Below, piece by piece: positions 23,080-34,165 of a stretch of 64,000 bases of DNA. This DNA is from Mesostigma viride (Eukaryota; Streptophyta; Mesostigmatophyceae; Mesostigmatales; Mesostigmataceae), in contig RPFO01000115.1 of the NCBI GenBank assembly GCA_009746045.1, positions 250,001-314,000 on the forward strand. The letters run 5' to 3'. Numbering within the stretch: the stretch's first letter is position 1; every line of letters starts with the position of its first letter. Position numbers and translations under genes: made by a program. Under the pieces are notes generated by a model that did not search any database, had not been told where the DNA came from, and saw only the letters and a program-made list of their open reading frames with translations.

Positions 23080-26000
23080 CACACACACGTACATCCACCG
23101 CGCACGCAAGGGGCGGCTGCACACACACATACATACACCATGCACGCAAGGGGCGAGTGCAAAAACATGTACATACACCGCGCACGCAAGGGGCAACTGC
23201 CCACACATGGACATACACCATGCACGCAAGGGGCGGCTGCACACACATGTACATCCACCGCGCACGCAAGGGGCGAGTGCACACACACGTACACACACCG
23301 CGCACGCTTGGGGCGGCTGCACACACACGTACCTACACCGCGCACGCAAGGGGCGGCTGCACACACACGTACATCCACCGCGCACGCAAGGGGCAACTGC
23401 ACACACATGTACACACACCATGCACGCAAGGGCCGGCTGCACTCACATGTACACACACCATGCACGCAAGGGCCGGCTGCACACACACTTACACACACAA
23501 TGCACGCTTGGGGCAACGGCACTCACATGTACATACACCATGCACGCAAGGGGCGGCTGCACACACACGTACACACACCATGCACGCAAGGAGCGACTTC
23601 ACGCACAGGTACACTCACCATGCACGCAAGGGGCGGCTGCACACACACGTACACACACCGCGCACGCAATTAAGGGACGGCTGCACACACACGTACACAC
23701 ACCGCGCACGCAAGGGGCAACGGCACTCACATGTACATACACCATGCACGCAAGGGGCGGCTGCACACACACGTACATACACCGCGCACGCAAGGGGCGG
23801 CTGCACACATACGTACCTACACCGCGCACCCAAGGGGCGACTGCACACACATGTACATCCACCGCGCACGCAAGGGCCGGCTGCACACACACGTACACAC
23901 ACCATGCACGCAAGGGCCGGCTGCACACACACGTACATACACCGCGCACGCTTGGGGCGGCTGCACACACACGTACCTACACCGCGCACGCAAGGGGCGG
24001 CTGCACACACACGTACATACACCGCGCACGCAAGGGGCAACTCCACTCACATGTACATCCACCGCGCAACCACGGGGCGGCTGCACACACACGTACATAC
24101 ACCGCGCACGCAAGGGGCTGCTGCACACACACTTACACACAAAATGCACGCTTGGGGCGACGGCACTCACATGTACATACACCGCGCACGAAAGGGGTGG
24201 CTGCACACACACGTACACACACCATGCACGCAAGGGGCGGCTGCACACACACATACATACACCATGCACGCAAGGGGCGAGTGCAAAAACATGTACATAC
24301 ACCGCGCACGCAAGGGGCAACTGCCCACACATGGACATACACCATGCACGCAAGGGGCGGCTGCACACACATGTACATCCACCGCGCACGCAAGGGGCGA
24401 GTGCACACACACGTACACACACCGCGCACGCAAGGGGCGGCTGCACACACACGTACACACACCATGCACGCAATTGCCGGCATGCACACACACGTACATC
24501 CACCGCGCACGCAAGGGGCAACTGCACACACATGTACACACACCGCGCACGCTTGGGGCAGCTGCACTCACATGTACACACACCGCGCACGCTTGGGGCG
24601 GCTGCACACACACGTACCTACACCGCGCACGCAAGGGGCGGCTGCACACACACGTACATACACCGCGCACGCAAGGGGCAACTGCACACACATGTACATA
24701 CACCGCGCAACCACGGGGCGGCTGCACACACACGTACATACACCGCGCACGCAAGGGGCGGCTGCACACATACGTATACCTACACCGCGCACGCAAGGGG
24801 CGACTGCACACACATGTACATCCACCGCGCACGCAAGGGCCGGCTGCACACACACGTACACACACCATGCACGCAAGGGCCGGCTGCACACACACGTACA
24901 TACACCGCGCACGCAAGGGGCGGCTGCACACACACGTACACACACCGCGCACGCAAGGGGCAGCTGCACACACACGTACATACACCATGCACGCAAGGGG
25001 CTGCACACACACTTACACACACCTTGCACGCAAGGGCCGGCATGCACACACACTGGCATACACCGCGCACGCAAGGGGCGGCTGCACACACGTACATACA
25101 CCGCGCACGCAAGGGGCGAGTGCACACACACGTACACACACCGCGCACGCAAGGGGCGGCTGCACACACACGTACACACATCATGCACGCAAGGGCCGGC
25201 TGCACTCACATGTACACACACCATGCACGCAAGGGCCGGCTGCACACACACTTACACACACAATGCACGCTTGGGGCAACGGCACTCACATGTACATACA
25301 CCATGCACGCAAGGGGCGGCTGCACACACACGTACACACACCATGCACGCAAGGAGCGACTTCACGCACAGGTACACTCACCATGCACGCAAGGGGCGGC
25401 TGCACACACACGTACACACACCGCGCACGCAATTAAGGGACGGCTGCACACACACGTACATACACCGCGCACGCAAGGGGCAACGGCACTCACATGTACA
25501 TACACCATGCACGCAAGGGGCGGCTGCACACACACGTACACACACCATGCACGCAAGGAGCGACTTCACGCACAGGTACACACACCATGCACGCAAGGTT
25601 CGGCTGCACACACATGTACATCCACCGCGCACGCAAGGGGCGAGTGCAAACACATGTACATACACCATGCACGCAAGGGGCGGCTGCACACACATGTACA
25701 TCCACCGCGCACGCAAGGGGCGAGTGCACACACACGTACACACACCGCGCACGCAAGGGGCGGCTGCACACACACGTACACACACCATGCACGCAATTGC
25801 CGGCATGCACACACACGTACATCCACCGCGCACGCAAGGGGCAACTGCACACACATGTACACACACCGCGCACGCTTGGGGCAGCTGCACTCACATGTAC
25901 ACACACCGCGCACGCAAGGGCCGGCTGCACACACACGTACATACACCGCGCACGCAAGGGGCAACTGCACACACATGTACACACACCATGCACGCAAGGG

Positions 26001-26490
26001 GCGGCTGCACACACACGTACACACACCATGCACGCAAGGAGCGACTTCACGCACAGGTACACACACCATGCACGCAAGGTTCGGCTGCACACACATGTAC
26101 ATCCACCGCGCACGCAAGGGGCGAGTGCAAACACATGTACATACACCGCGCACGCAAGGGGCAACTGCCCACACACGTACATACACCGCGCACGCAAGGG
26201 GCTGCTGCACACACACGTACACACACCATGCACGCAAGGAGCGACTTCACGCACAGGTACACACACCATGCACGCAAGGTTCGGCTGCACACACATGTAC
26301 ATCCACCGCGCACGCAAGGGGCGAGTGCAAACACATGTACATACACCGCGCACGCAAGGGGCAACTGCCCACACACGTACATACACCGCGCACGCAAGGG
26401 GCTGCTGCACACACACTTACACACAAAATGCACGCTTGGGGCGACGGCACTCACATGTACATACACCGCGCACGAAAGGGGTGGCTGCAC
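23080..26490. repeat. 40-bp satellite, block 4 (about 85 units)
   Basis: An uninterrupted array with the same variant set as block 1, plus variants with GCACGCAATTAAGGGACGGC (23664, 25424). Large internal duplications are visible: units 23400-23760 reappear at 25190-25500. Confidence 0.94.
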
Positions 26491-28506
26491 TTTGTGAGCT
26501 CACGCTCGTTCTATCTATGACCTGCGGAAGTCTCAAAGGGGGAGGGGAGGCCGCAGTAGACAGGTCTGACTTGGTAGCCAGTACTAGGGGGGGGGTACGG
26601 TGATGTGGGGGGGGGGTACCGGGGACGGTACTGCGGACCGGGTCCAATTTGTTTTGTGGACCGGGGGCAGTCCTGTGGACCGGGGGCGGCGCGGCGCCAC
26701 TGGCCTGTTGGTCAGTGGGCTGGCGTCCGCCACCCCACCTACGACTAGGTAGACGGTGGATACTTAGGGTTGTGGCGGGGCAACAACCACTCCTCTTTGC
26801 AGCTGTGTCGACGGCCCACTGACGGCGTGTGTGCACTGCTATGGCGGTGCCGAATGTAAATCACAGCTACCGGCCTCCGAATTATCATTCGGGGGCCTGG
26901 ATAATTTAAGGTTATAACGGCTGCGCGACGGGGGTCGGCAGCACCCCAAGAAACTGCCATTCGAAGTGCGGGCGGTAGCTGCCAGTGCCAGATTGTTTTA
27001 TTTTTGCCCGCCCGTTGTACTCGCCACCCCGAGCTCGCGGGAGGGGTCTGGATAGACGCGGGAGTGACTCTTGATCGGACAGCTAAGGCGGGGCAATAGT
27101 GGTGCTCGGGTGGTAACAGCTACAGGCGGAGGGGAATTACGTCCCAGGCAAGTTTCGTTGTGGATCACGTGCGCTGGGCCTGGCTAATGAATATCGTCAA
27201 GAATAGTGCATGAGCGCGCTATACGAGCATGGGAAGAAGGGGGAATCGAGCCCCCAGGCCAGCGCAGGAGCGGGAGGGCTGCAGCCCCAGCGCCAGGGGG
27301 GGCAGCATCCTAAACAGCCTAACATTTCTTCGCATTAAGTGAGGCGACAGCGGCCGGCGGCCAGGGCGGAATGGCGGGGTCGTTGCCGCGTAATTTAAGC
27401 GGGGACGAGTTGTTGGGACTGGCGGTGCACAGCGGGGAAGGGGAAGGATGTTAGGGCGGGGCGATAGCGGATCCCAGACGCAGCTGCGTCATTGGGGTGC
27501 CGGGGGTGCTATGCCTGTGAAGAAAGGTGTACAAAGAATCGCCGAACCCGCAGGGGCGGCTGCCGAGGGCAGTGCCCACATGGGTGAGAACCCCCCCATA
27601 GTGGGGGGTCCCTACGGGGATACGATTGGCTTCCCTCTTGTATTGCCGCCTGGTTTAATGGAAGCACTGGTAGCGGCAGGGGACAAGGGGGGCGACGAGA
27701 AGTCTGGGCCATACGACAGCTTGCGGCCAAGTGGCCAGGTAGTGGGTGCGGGATGTTACAAAGCCCAGGTCCTCTTGACTGGCCCAGGTCCTTATGACTG
27801 GTATGATGTTTCGGCCCCTGTTGTGTGGCCTAGTTAGCTTAGAAACTGCAGATTCTTAGGTTAGCTAATGGCTTGGACGTGTGCCTAACACGCATTTGTA
27901 ATAAACATGTTTCTCTGGCAGCCCCTCACTCCAATGGAACTAAAGCAGCAATTGGATTTTGTGAGCTCACGCTCGTTCTATCTATGACCTGCGGAAGTCT
28001 CAAAGGGGGAGGGGAGGCCGCAGTAGACAGGTCTGACTTGGTAGCCAGTACTAGGGGGGGGGGTACGGTGATGTGGGGGGGGGGTACCGGGGACGGTACT
28101 GCGGACCGGGTCCAATTTGTTTTGTGGACCGGGGGCAGTCCTGTGGACCGGGGGCGGCGCGGCGCCACTGGCCTGTTGGTCAGTGGGCTGGCGTCCGCCA
28201 CCCCACCTACGACTAGGTAGACGGTGGATACTTAGGGTTGTGGCGGGGCAACAACCACTCCTCTTTGCAGCTCCCACCCACCCACCCTTGCTGCCATGAG
28301 GATGTTACAAAGCCCAGGTCCTCTTGACTGGCCCAGGTCCTTATGACTGGTATGATGTTTCGGCCCCTGTTGTGTGGCCTAGTTAGCTTAGAAACTGCAG
28401 ATTCTTAGGTTAGCTAATGGCTTGGACGTGTGCCTAACACGCATTTGTAATAAACATGTTTCTCTGGCAGCCCCTCACTCCAATGGAACTAAAGCAGCAA
28501 TTGGAT
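26491..28506 (-). mobile_element. Element F2: inverted copy of the F dimer, no target duplication
   Basis: 2016 bp between GGCTGCAC and ACACACGTACATCC, which join to a perfect satellite unit, so nothing is duplicated. Opposite orientation to F1 and F3: the long version 26491-27957 comes first, then the short 27958-28506, joined as GGAT|TTTGTGAG. About 20 substitutions and small indels distinguish it from F1, so it is an older or separate event. No convincing ORF. Confidence 0.85.
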
Positions 28507-29342
28507 ACACACGTACATCCACCGCGCACGCAAGGGGCGGCTGCACACACACATACATACACCATGCACGCAAGGGGCGAGTGCAAAAACATGTACATAC
28601 ACCGCGCACGCAAGGGGCAACTGCCCACACATGGACATACACCATGCACGCAAGGGGCGGCTGCACACACATGTACATCCACCGCGCACGCAAGGGGCGA
28701 GTGCACACACACGTACACACACCGCGCACGCAAGGGGCGAGTGCACACACACGTACACACACCGCGCACGCAAGGGGCGGCTGCACACACACGTACACAC
28801 ACCATGCACGCAATTGCCGGCATGCACACACACGTACATCCACCGCGCACGCAAGGGGCAACTGCACACACATGTACACACACCGCGCACGCTTGGGGCG
28901 GCTGCACACACACGTACCTACACCGCGCACGCAAGGGGCGGCTGCACACACACGTACATACACCGCGCACGCAAGGGGCAACTGCACACACATGTACATA
29001 CACCGCGCAACCACGGGGCGGCTGCACACACACGTACATACACCGCGCACGCAAGGGGCGGCTGCACACATACGTACCTACACCGCGCACGCAAGGGGCG
29101 GCTGCACACACACGTACATACACCGCGCACGCAAGGGGCAACTCCACTCACATGTACATCCACCGCGCAACCACGGGGCGGCTGCACACACACGTACATA
29201 CACCGCGCACGCAAGGGGCTGCTGCACACACACTTACACACAAAATGCACGCTTGGGGCGACGGCACTCACATGTACATACACCGCGCACGAAAGGGGTG
29301 GCTGCACACACACGTACATCCACCGCGCACGCAAGGGGCGGC
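28507..29342. repeat. 40-bp satellite, block 5
   Basis: Array between F2 and the composite D insertion. It starts with the same higher-order block as 10028-10431 and carries one extra tandem GCGAGTGCACACACACG unit (28738). It ends GCGGC (29338-29342), matching GCGGC after element D. Confidence 0.93.
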
Positions 29343-29719
29343 TGTTAAGCAATTAGCCCGGCTAACTGCTTTTATACGTCGAAGGTTCACTTCGACTACT
29401 TGCGCGCAAGTAGTCGAAGTGAACCTTCGACGTATAAAAGCAGTTAGCCGGGCTAATTGCTTAACATAAATTTGCCGCACGCGTGAGGTCAGGGGTTCGG
29501 TTCCTGCCGGAGCGAATTATTTGGGAAATAATTCCGCCAGGCGCAGGTGCCAGAATTGCCGAGCTTCTAGGAAGTGCCTGAGGTTTCCTAAGAAAGGGTT
29601 GGAGTTAGAATATTGCGGCGTCAATATTCTGATCACTCTTGAAGGAATAGTGCCGGGTGCCAGAGCCTAGAGAGCGCAGGGCTAATTGCGCGGCCCAGGG
29701 GCCGGAGGCGTAAGTAGGT
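29343..29719 (+). mobile_element. Palindromic terminal repeat P' with attached spacer and LTR-like fragment
   Basis: 29343-29466 is a perfect 124-bp palindrome starting TGTTAAGC and ending GCTTAACA (centre 29404/29405), thus with canonical TG...CA ends. Next comes a spacer with GGTTCGGTTCC (29494-29504, B-box-like) and a 9-bp-arm hairpin (29514-29534). Then AAGAAAGGGTTGGAGTTAG at 29590-29608 repeats the junction in front of the 3' LTR of element D (38117-38135). After it, sequence resembling the first about 50 bp of the D LTR continues to 29719. It looks like a truncated relative joined to element D before both integrated as one unit. Confidence 0.65.
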
Positions 29720-30363
29720 AGTTAGCATATTGGTGATGCAATATGCTAAGCATATCATACTTGAAGTGGCCTTTCCAACGCCGTGCTAAACGCCTCATTT
29801 GGACAAGGAACTTGAGAGTTATCAAGTCCCGAAGTAATGCCGCCGGACGCTACAGCAGTACCAGGACTAAGGACACGTGAGGGACAGGGCACGTGGCAGT
29901 GTTGGGTGAACCATCACAAGTTACGTGTCACAGGACCGACTGTCACTAGGAGGTACTGTGGTCAATATTGGTTGATGGTACCAAGAATGTCACAGGACTT
30001 CAGGACTGGCAGTCCTGCAGGCCTGGGATGGACGGGTACTTGTCATGACGGATAAATCCAGAGCGTTACTGTCATTCATGGAAGGACAGACGTCCTGGAT
30101 TGATGCAACCAAGGAAATTGACAGTGGCGGACCTGCCAAGGCGTGCAAGGCCTGGCAGCAATGGTGAGACCTAGAAAGGCTCGGACACAGCAGTGGCCAA
30201 GCGTCTTTTCCCAACACCGTCCGTGGGTGCTGCCGCCTCAGGCTAGTGACCACAGGGTAGTGAGGCAACTGTGGTAAAGGTTAAAAGCCGCTGGTTGAAA
30301 CCATGGCTCCATTCATCACATCTTGGGAAGACCAGAAACTCACTGATCCGCGTTCATCTAAAT
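29720..30363 (+). repeat. 5' LTR of copia element D (644 bp)
   Basis: Starts AGTTAGCATATTGG, ends CATCTAAAT. The first bases form a hairpin, CATATTG...CAATATG. It matches 38130-38773 with about one substitution. The 3' end AAAT departs from the AACT seen in families A and B/C. Confidence 0.9.
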
Positions 30364-30387
30364 CGTATTACAGTCTGGTCGACGGAT

Positions 30388-31353
30388 ATGTCGAATTCGG
30401 ACTCTGAAGCTAGGACAAATACCTTTGCGCGTGCAGCAACGGTAGCGGCGTCCAGTCCAGTACCCGCAGGAGGGCACGAGGACTCGGAGGAAGTGCGCCG
30501 AAATATTCGTGCGGTGTCGGCACCGGGCGAGTACGTCCGAGGAGCAGCCGAGCAGCTGCTGAGATTTCGCGAGGACCTCGCGGAAATCATCAGAAGGCTG
30601 CCAGCGTCTTGGCGGGCTGGCCACACAAACGCATTCGCGTTTGAGCAGGTGGTCACTCTGCTTTTGCAGATAATTGCCATAAGCCTCGGGGGTGCCCGAG
30701 AGATAAACGACCTTGTCGCCAATCTCCGCCTTGGGGACGACTACACCGGCGTGCCAAACGTGGTGCAGGTCGCCCGGGACAGGCGGGAGGCCATCGTTCG
30801 TGGCAGTACGCAGGCGTTGGTGGCAGAGTGCCAGAATCTGGCGCACTCTGTCTTAGAGTTGACCAGAGGCGCTGCTGATCGTGTCTTCATTACTCTTAAT
30901 CCCTTCTCCATCTACACTAGTCGGGATACTCCACATTCTCGCCGAGAGTTAAACCAGCTAAGTTTGACTGTCGACGTGGTTGGCGGTCGAGAGGTCTCAG
31001 CCGACGACGCCTTCTACGACTTCGTAGATCAGCCAGCAGGGGCGGTAGTACAGCCGGCCCAGAGGCGTCACGAGGGCGACGGCTCTCAGGAGGGCCGTGA
31101 GCAGGCGCAGCGGGACGAGCTTAATCGCTACCACATTGACGACAACGTTGGTTTAGGTGAGGCTCATTTGCTGAGGTGGGGGCGTTCTCGCTGGATACGT
31201 GATTACGCGTATGGTTTGAGGCTTCCGGTGGTTATTAGGCCTGTGCCTACTCACGACGACCAGGGGCAGCCATTGAATCCGGTGGAGGGACCGTTCCACG
31301 AGCCAGCACCTGCACCGGTTGCAGGAGAAGCTTCGTCTGAAAACGAGGCTTGA
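30388..31353 (+). CDS. ORF0 of element D, upstream of Gag, unknown function
   Basis: 322 codons starting MSNSDSEARTNTF, 25 bp after the LTR. The frame is open further upstream into the LTR, but this Met is the first one inside the internal region. Residues about 50-190 are predicted by eye to be helical (LLRFREDLAEIIRRLP, VVTLLLQIIAISLGG, ECQNLAHSVLELTRG). The C-terminal third is polar with Arg/Asp-rich stretches. No zinc finger, protease or catalytic motif was recognised. Families A and B/C also have an ORF before Gag, but sequence similarity is not evident. It would be translated first from the genomic RNA, with gag starting 68 bp downstream. Confidence 0.65.
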   Translation: MSNSDSEARTNTFARAATVAASSPVPAGGHEDSEEVRRNIRAVSAPGEYVRGAAEQLLRFREDLAEIIRRLPASWRAGHTNAFAFEQVVTLLLQIIAISLGGAREINDLVANLRLGDDYTGVPNVVQVARDRREAIVRGSTQALVAECQNLAHSVLELTRGAADRVFITLNPFSIYTSRDTPHSRRELNQLSLTVDVVGGREVSADDAFYDFVDQPAGAVVQPAQRRHEGDGSQEGREQAQRDELNRYHIDDNVGLGEAHLLRWGRSRWIRDYAYGLRLPVVIRPVPTHDDQGQPLNPVEGPFHEPAPAPVAGEASSENEA

Positions 31354-31421
31354 GGGGGTGGAGGATAGGTGGAGAGTTTGCTGTTTTCTTGTTGCAAAGT
31401 TGGTCGCAGCCATTGTATATA

Positions 31422-32747
31422 ATGCCTAGGAGGGCAAGCCGGGGTGCGGCGACATTCGAGGAGCAACGGGAGCGAACGGCAGAGGAGGACATCGCCAGAG
31501 AGGAAGGAGAGGCGATGGAGGAGAGGGGCGTGGAGGCGCCAGCTGGGCAACCTATCCCAGAGATGGACCCCAGAGCCGGGAGAACACACAAGCGGTGGCG
31601 TGATGGGCAAGCTGAGGCGGAGAAAGTCAAGCGTGCCAGGCGACCTACGGATGCAGTGGTGCTCACAACGCCTGGTGAGGAGGACGCCATCGTCACCCCA
31701 GGTGTGCGCGCTGCAAAGCAAGCTGCTGTTCACGATAGGGTGTCTGGTGTGTTGCCCGAGCGTTTAGAGGCTAGGATTGACCCTCCCCAGGCACCACCAG
31801 TGCGTGTGGGGAGTGTGTTGCCTGGCACCCGTCCATTTTCTGATGCTGTGACAGTCATGAATGGGCAGAAAGCGCTCAACCCTCCCTTGAAGCAAGACAA
31901 CCTGGATAAATGGCTGGATGACATGAAGCTAGTCGTGGGCTCCGTCGCAGCAGGTGTGGATATTGTCAGGGTGTTTCACTCTTCCACCGCAAACAAGGGG
32001 TCGTCTGAAAGGGTCAATGACATGGCTAGGCATGCTCTGAAAGAGGGGCACACTTGGCTACAGTTCCTAGATGACATCAAGGAGGAGTTTTCTGACAGGG
32101 TTCACAATCTCACCATGGAAAAGAAGAGAGAATTTGATGAGTTTGAGATCAAGGGTGAGGTGGCTGCTGAGCTGGCCAGGTTTGAGTTGATCGTGGAGGC
32201 AGGCAAGAAGCAGGGCTTCAGTGTGACAGTCAGGGCAGCAGCAGACCACTTCTTTGATAAGATGGGCTTGTCAGAGGAAGGTAGGGCTACTGCTAGACAG
32301 CTCTGTGATCTCACTGATGGCACCTGGGGGGCTCTGAAGCGTGTGATACTAAACTTCAGGACCCGGGTCCCTACCTGCAAGGGTATCAGTTCTCAGGGAG
32401 GGTCAGCGTCTCAGGCTAGCCAGGGCAAGAACCGTACCCCATCAGGGACACGGTATGGTAGCAGGAGAAGGAAGCAGGCCCAGAAGGAGCAGAACCAGGG
32501 TGGTGGAGGAGGTCAGCAGGGGAACCAGAATCAGGGGAACCAGTCTGGCAACCGTAACAACCATCAGCAGGGTAAGGGTGGTGGCCAGGGGCAGAATAAC
32601 AATCAAGCCTCAGGCAACCAGAACAAGCAGGACAGCAAGGCCCCAGGGGGAGGGTCTGGCAAGAGCAAGTGTTTTGCTTGTGGCAAGGAAGGTCACTGGA
32701 AGAGGGATTGCCCAAACAAGAAGAAGGGGCAGTCTGATCAGAAGTGA
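31422..32747 (+). CDS. gag: Gag of element D with CCHC zinc knuckle
   Basis: 441 codons starting MPRRASRGAATFEEQ. The capsid-like middle (about residues 145-310) is helical and contains LDKWLDDMKLVVGS and RHALKEGHTWLQFLDDI, typical of copia Gag. The C-terminal quarter is basic and Gly/Gln/Asn-rich and ends with the nucleocapsid knuckle CFACGKEGHWKRDC (C-x2-C-x4-H-x4-C), which binds RNA. The product would form the virus-like particle. The stop is UGA and the pol frame continues in the same phase directly after it. Intact in this copy. Confidence 0.9.
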   Translation: MPRRASRGAATFEEQRERTAEEDIAREEGEAMEERGVEAPAGQPIPEMDPRAGRTHKRWRDGQAEAEKVKRARRPTDAVVLTTPGEEDAIVTPGVRAAKQAAVHDRVSGVLPERLEARIDPPQAPPVRVGSVLPGTRPFSDAVTVMNGQKALNPPLKQDNLDKWLDDMKLVVGSVAAGVDIVRVFHSSTANKGSSERVNDMARHALKEGHTWLQFLDDIKEEFSDRVHNLTMEKKREFDEFEIKGEVAAELARFELIVEAGKKQGFSVTVRAAADHFFDKMGLSEEGRATARQLCDLTDGTWGALKRVILNFRTRVPTCKGISSQGGSASQASQGKNRTPSGTRYGSRRRKQAQKEQNQGGGGGQQGNQNQGNQSGNRNNHQQGKGGGQGQNNNQASGNQNKQDSKAPGGGSGKSKCFACGKEGHWKRDCPNKKKGQSDQK

Positions 32748-32751
32748 CTAG
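32745..32751 (+). promoter_or_regulatory. Putative stop-codon readthrough site between gag and pol (TGACTAG)
   Basis: The gag stop is TGA followed immediately by CTAG. The frame stays open from CTA onward into the integrase zinc-finger region. UGA-CUA is a well-known leaky termination context in several viruses and cellular mRNAs. This would give a Gag-Pol fusion at low frequency. Families B/C fuse gag and pol in one frame, so D uses a different strategy. Confidence 0.6.
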
Positions 32752-33286
32752 TGAAGCAGTCCCGTGTACATAGTGAGACACCCTGTGGGGACACAGCTTC
32801 ACATGTAAATAAATCTGGGCAGGGTGCCACCTCTGATCAGCACCAGGGGTGTACTGATGTTCTCATTCCACAAGATTGCATGCATGCTGCAGCACAACAA
32901 TCCCCTCAACTGTCAACAGGTGGAGGGTCCCCAGACAGGGTTGGCTCTGGGAGCCTAGATGCTCTGCTGGGAGGGTCTGCTGGGTCCTCTGGATCCAAGA
33001 TGCAGAAGGTGGATGTTGCGTCCTCACACGCAGGGCCCGTCCAGGCGTCTTCCCAGGTGCGGGATCTGGCTAGGCAACTGAGCTACACGGATGCTGGACG
33101 CAGGCTGCACAATATCTTTGGTCACACAGCCATGGCTGAGATGTTTGGTTGGAAGATTGGAGATGAGCCACTGAGGGAAGCATGCAGGGCTGCAGCTGAG
33201 CAATGTACTTGTAAGGAGAATGCTGCCAAGAAGCCAAGGTCCCATGCTAGGGAGCCTGCCAGGGAGAAGGGGGACATCCAGGTAGA
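32748..33286 (+). pseudogene. pol: Pol N-terminus of element D (pre-integrase zinc region), cut by G5
   Basis: In frame with gag. After about 115 Ser/Gly-rich residues comes the integrase HHCC-like region: LHNIFGH (H-x4-H) and CRAAAEQCTC. No protease motif lies between the Gag knuckle and this finger, where canonical copia elements have theirs. The frame is interrupted by G5 immediately before the first catalytic Asp of integrase. Insert plus duplication is 879 bp, a multiple of three, so the frame on both sides was continuous before insertion. Confidence 0.85.
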
Positions 33287-34160
33287 AGTTAGGTTAAACA
33301 GTGCCGGAACCTTTTGCCCACTGAGGCAAATCGGGCCGGAACACTATTTTGCCCGGAATAACCACTTCCGAGCACCCAAGTTAATTCGGCCGAATTAACT
33401 TGGGTGCTCGGAAGTGGTTATTCCGGGCAAAATAGTGTTCCGGCCCGATTTGCCTCAGTGGGCAAAAGGTTCCGGCACTGTTTAACCTAACTAAAACCTG
33501 GCCTCGTGGAGGGTGGGTTGAATATGAGACATCCGCCTAGGCCACTGAGCACGCACCACTAAATGCGCCGGAGCTGTCCGGATCCGAACCCCTGACCTCC
33601 AAGTTGCACAGGTTTTAGTTAGGTTAAACAGTGCCGGAACCTTTTGCCCACTGAGGCAAATCGGGCCGGAACACTATTTTGCCCGGAATAACCACTTCCG
33701 AGCACCCAAGTTAATTCGGCCGAATTAACTTGGGTGCTCGGAAGTGGTTATTCCGGGCAAAATAGTGTTACGGACCGATTTGCCTCAGGCGGCAAAAGGT
33801 TCCGGCACTATTTAACGTAACTAAAACCCGTGCACCTTGGAGGTCAGGGGTTCGAATCCTCACTGAGGCAGCTCCGGCGCATTTAGTGGTGCGTGCTCAG
33901 CGGCCTAGGCGGATGTCTCGGGCTCTTCGTCCCCCCTCCACGAGGCCAGGTTTTAGTTACGTTAAATAGTGCCGGAACCTTTTGCCGCCTGAGGCAAATC
34001 GGTCCGTAACACTATTTTGCCCGGAATAACCACTTCCGAGCACCCAAGTTAATTCGGCCGAATGAACTTGGGTGCTCGGAAGTGGTTATTCCGGGCAAAA
34101 TAGTGTTACGGACCGATTTGCCTCAGGCGGCAAAAGGTTCCGGCACTATTTAACGTAACT
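33287..34160. mobile_element. Palindromic element G5, nested in pol of element D
   Basis: 874 bp flanked by GTAGA at 33282-33286 and 34161-34165. Blocks: P 33287-33492 (AGTTAGG subtype with ACAGTGCCGG and CCCACTGAGG variants), a 124-bp spacer 33493-33616, P 33617-33822, S' 33823-33954, P 33955-34160 (AGTTACG subtype). The middle P has one arm of each subtype, so it is no longer a perfect palindrome; this points to an exchange at its centre. Confidence 0.9.
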
Positions 34161-34165
34161 GTAGA

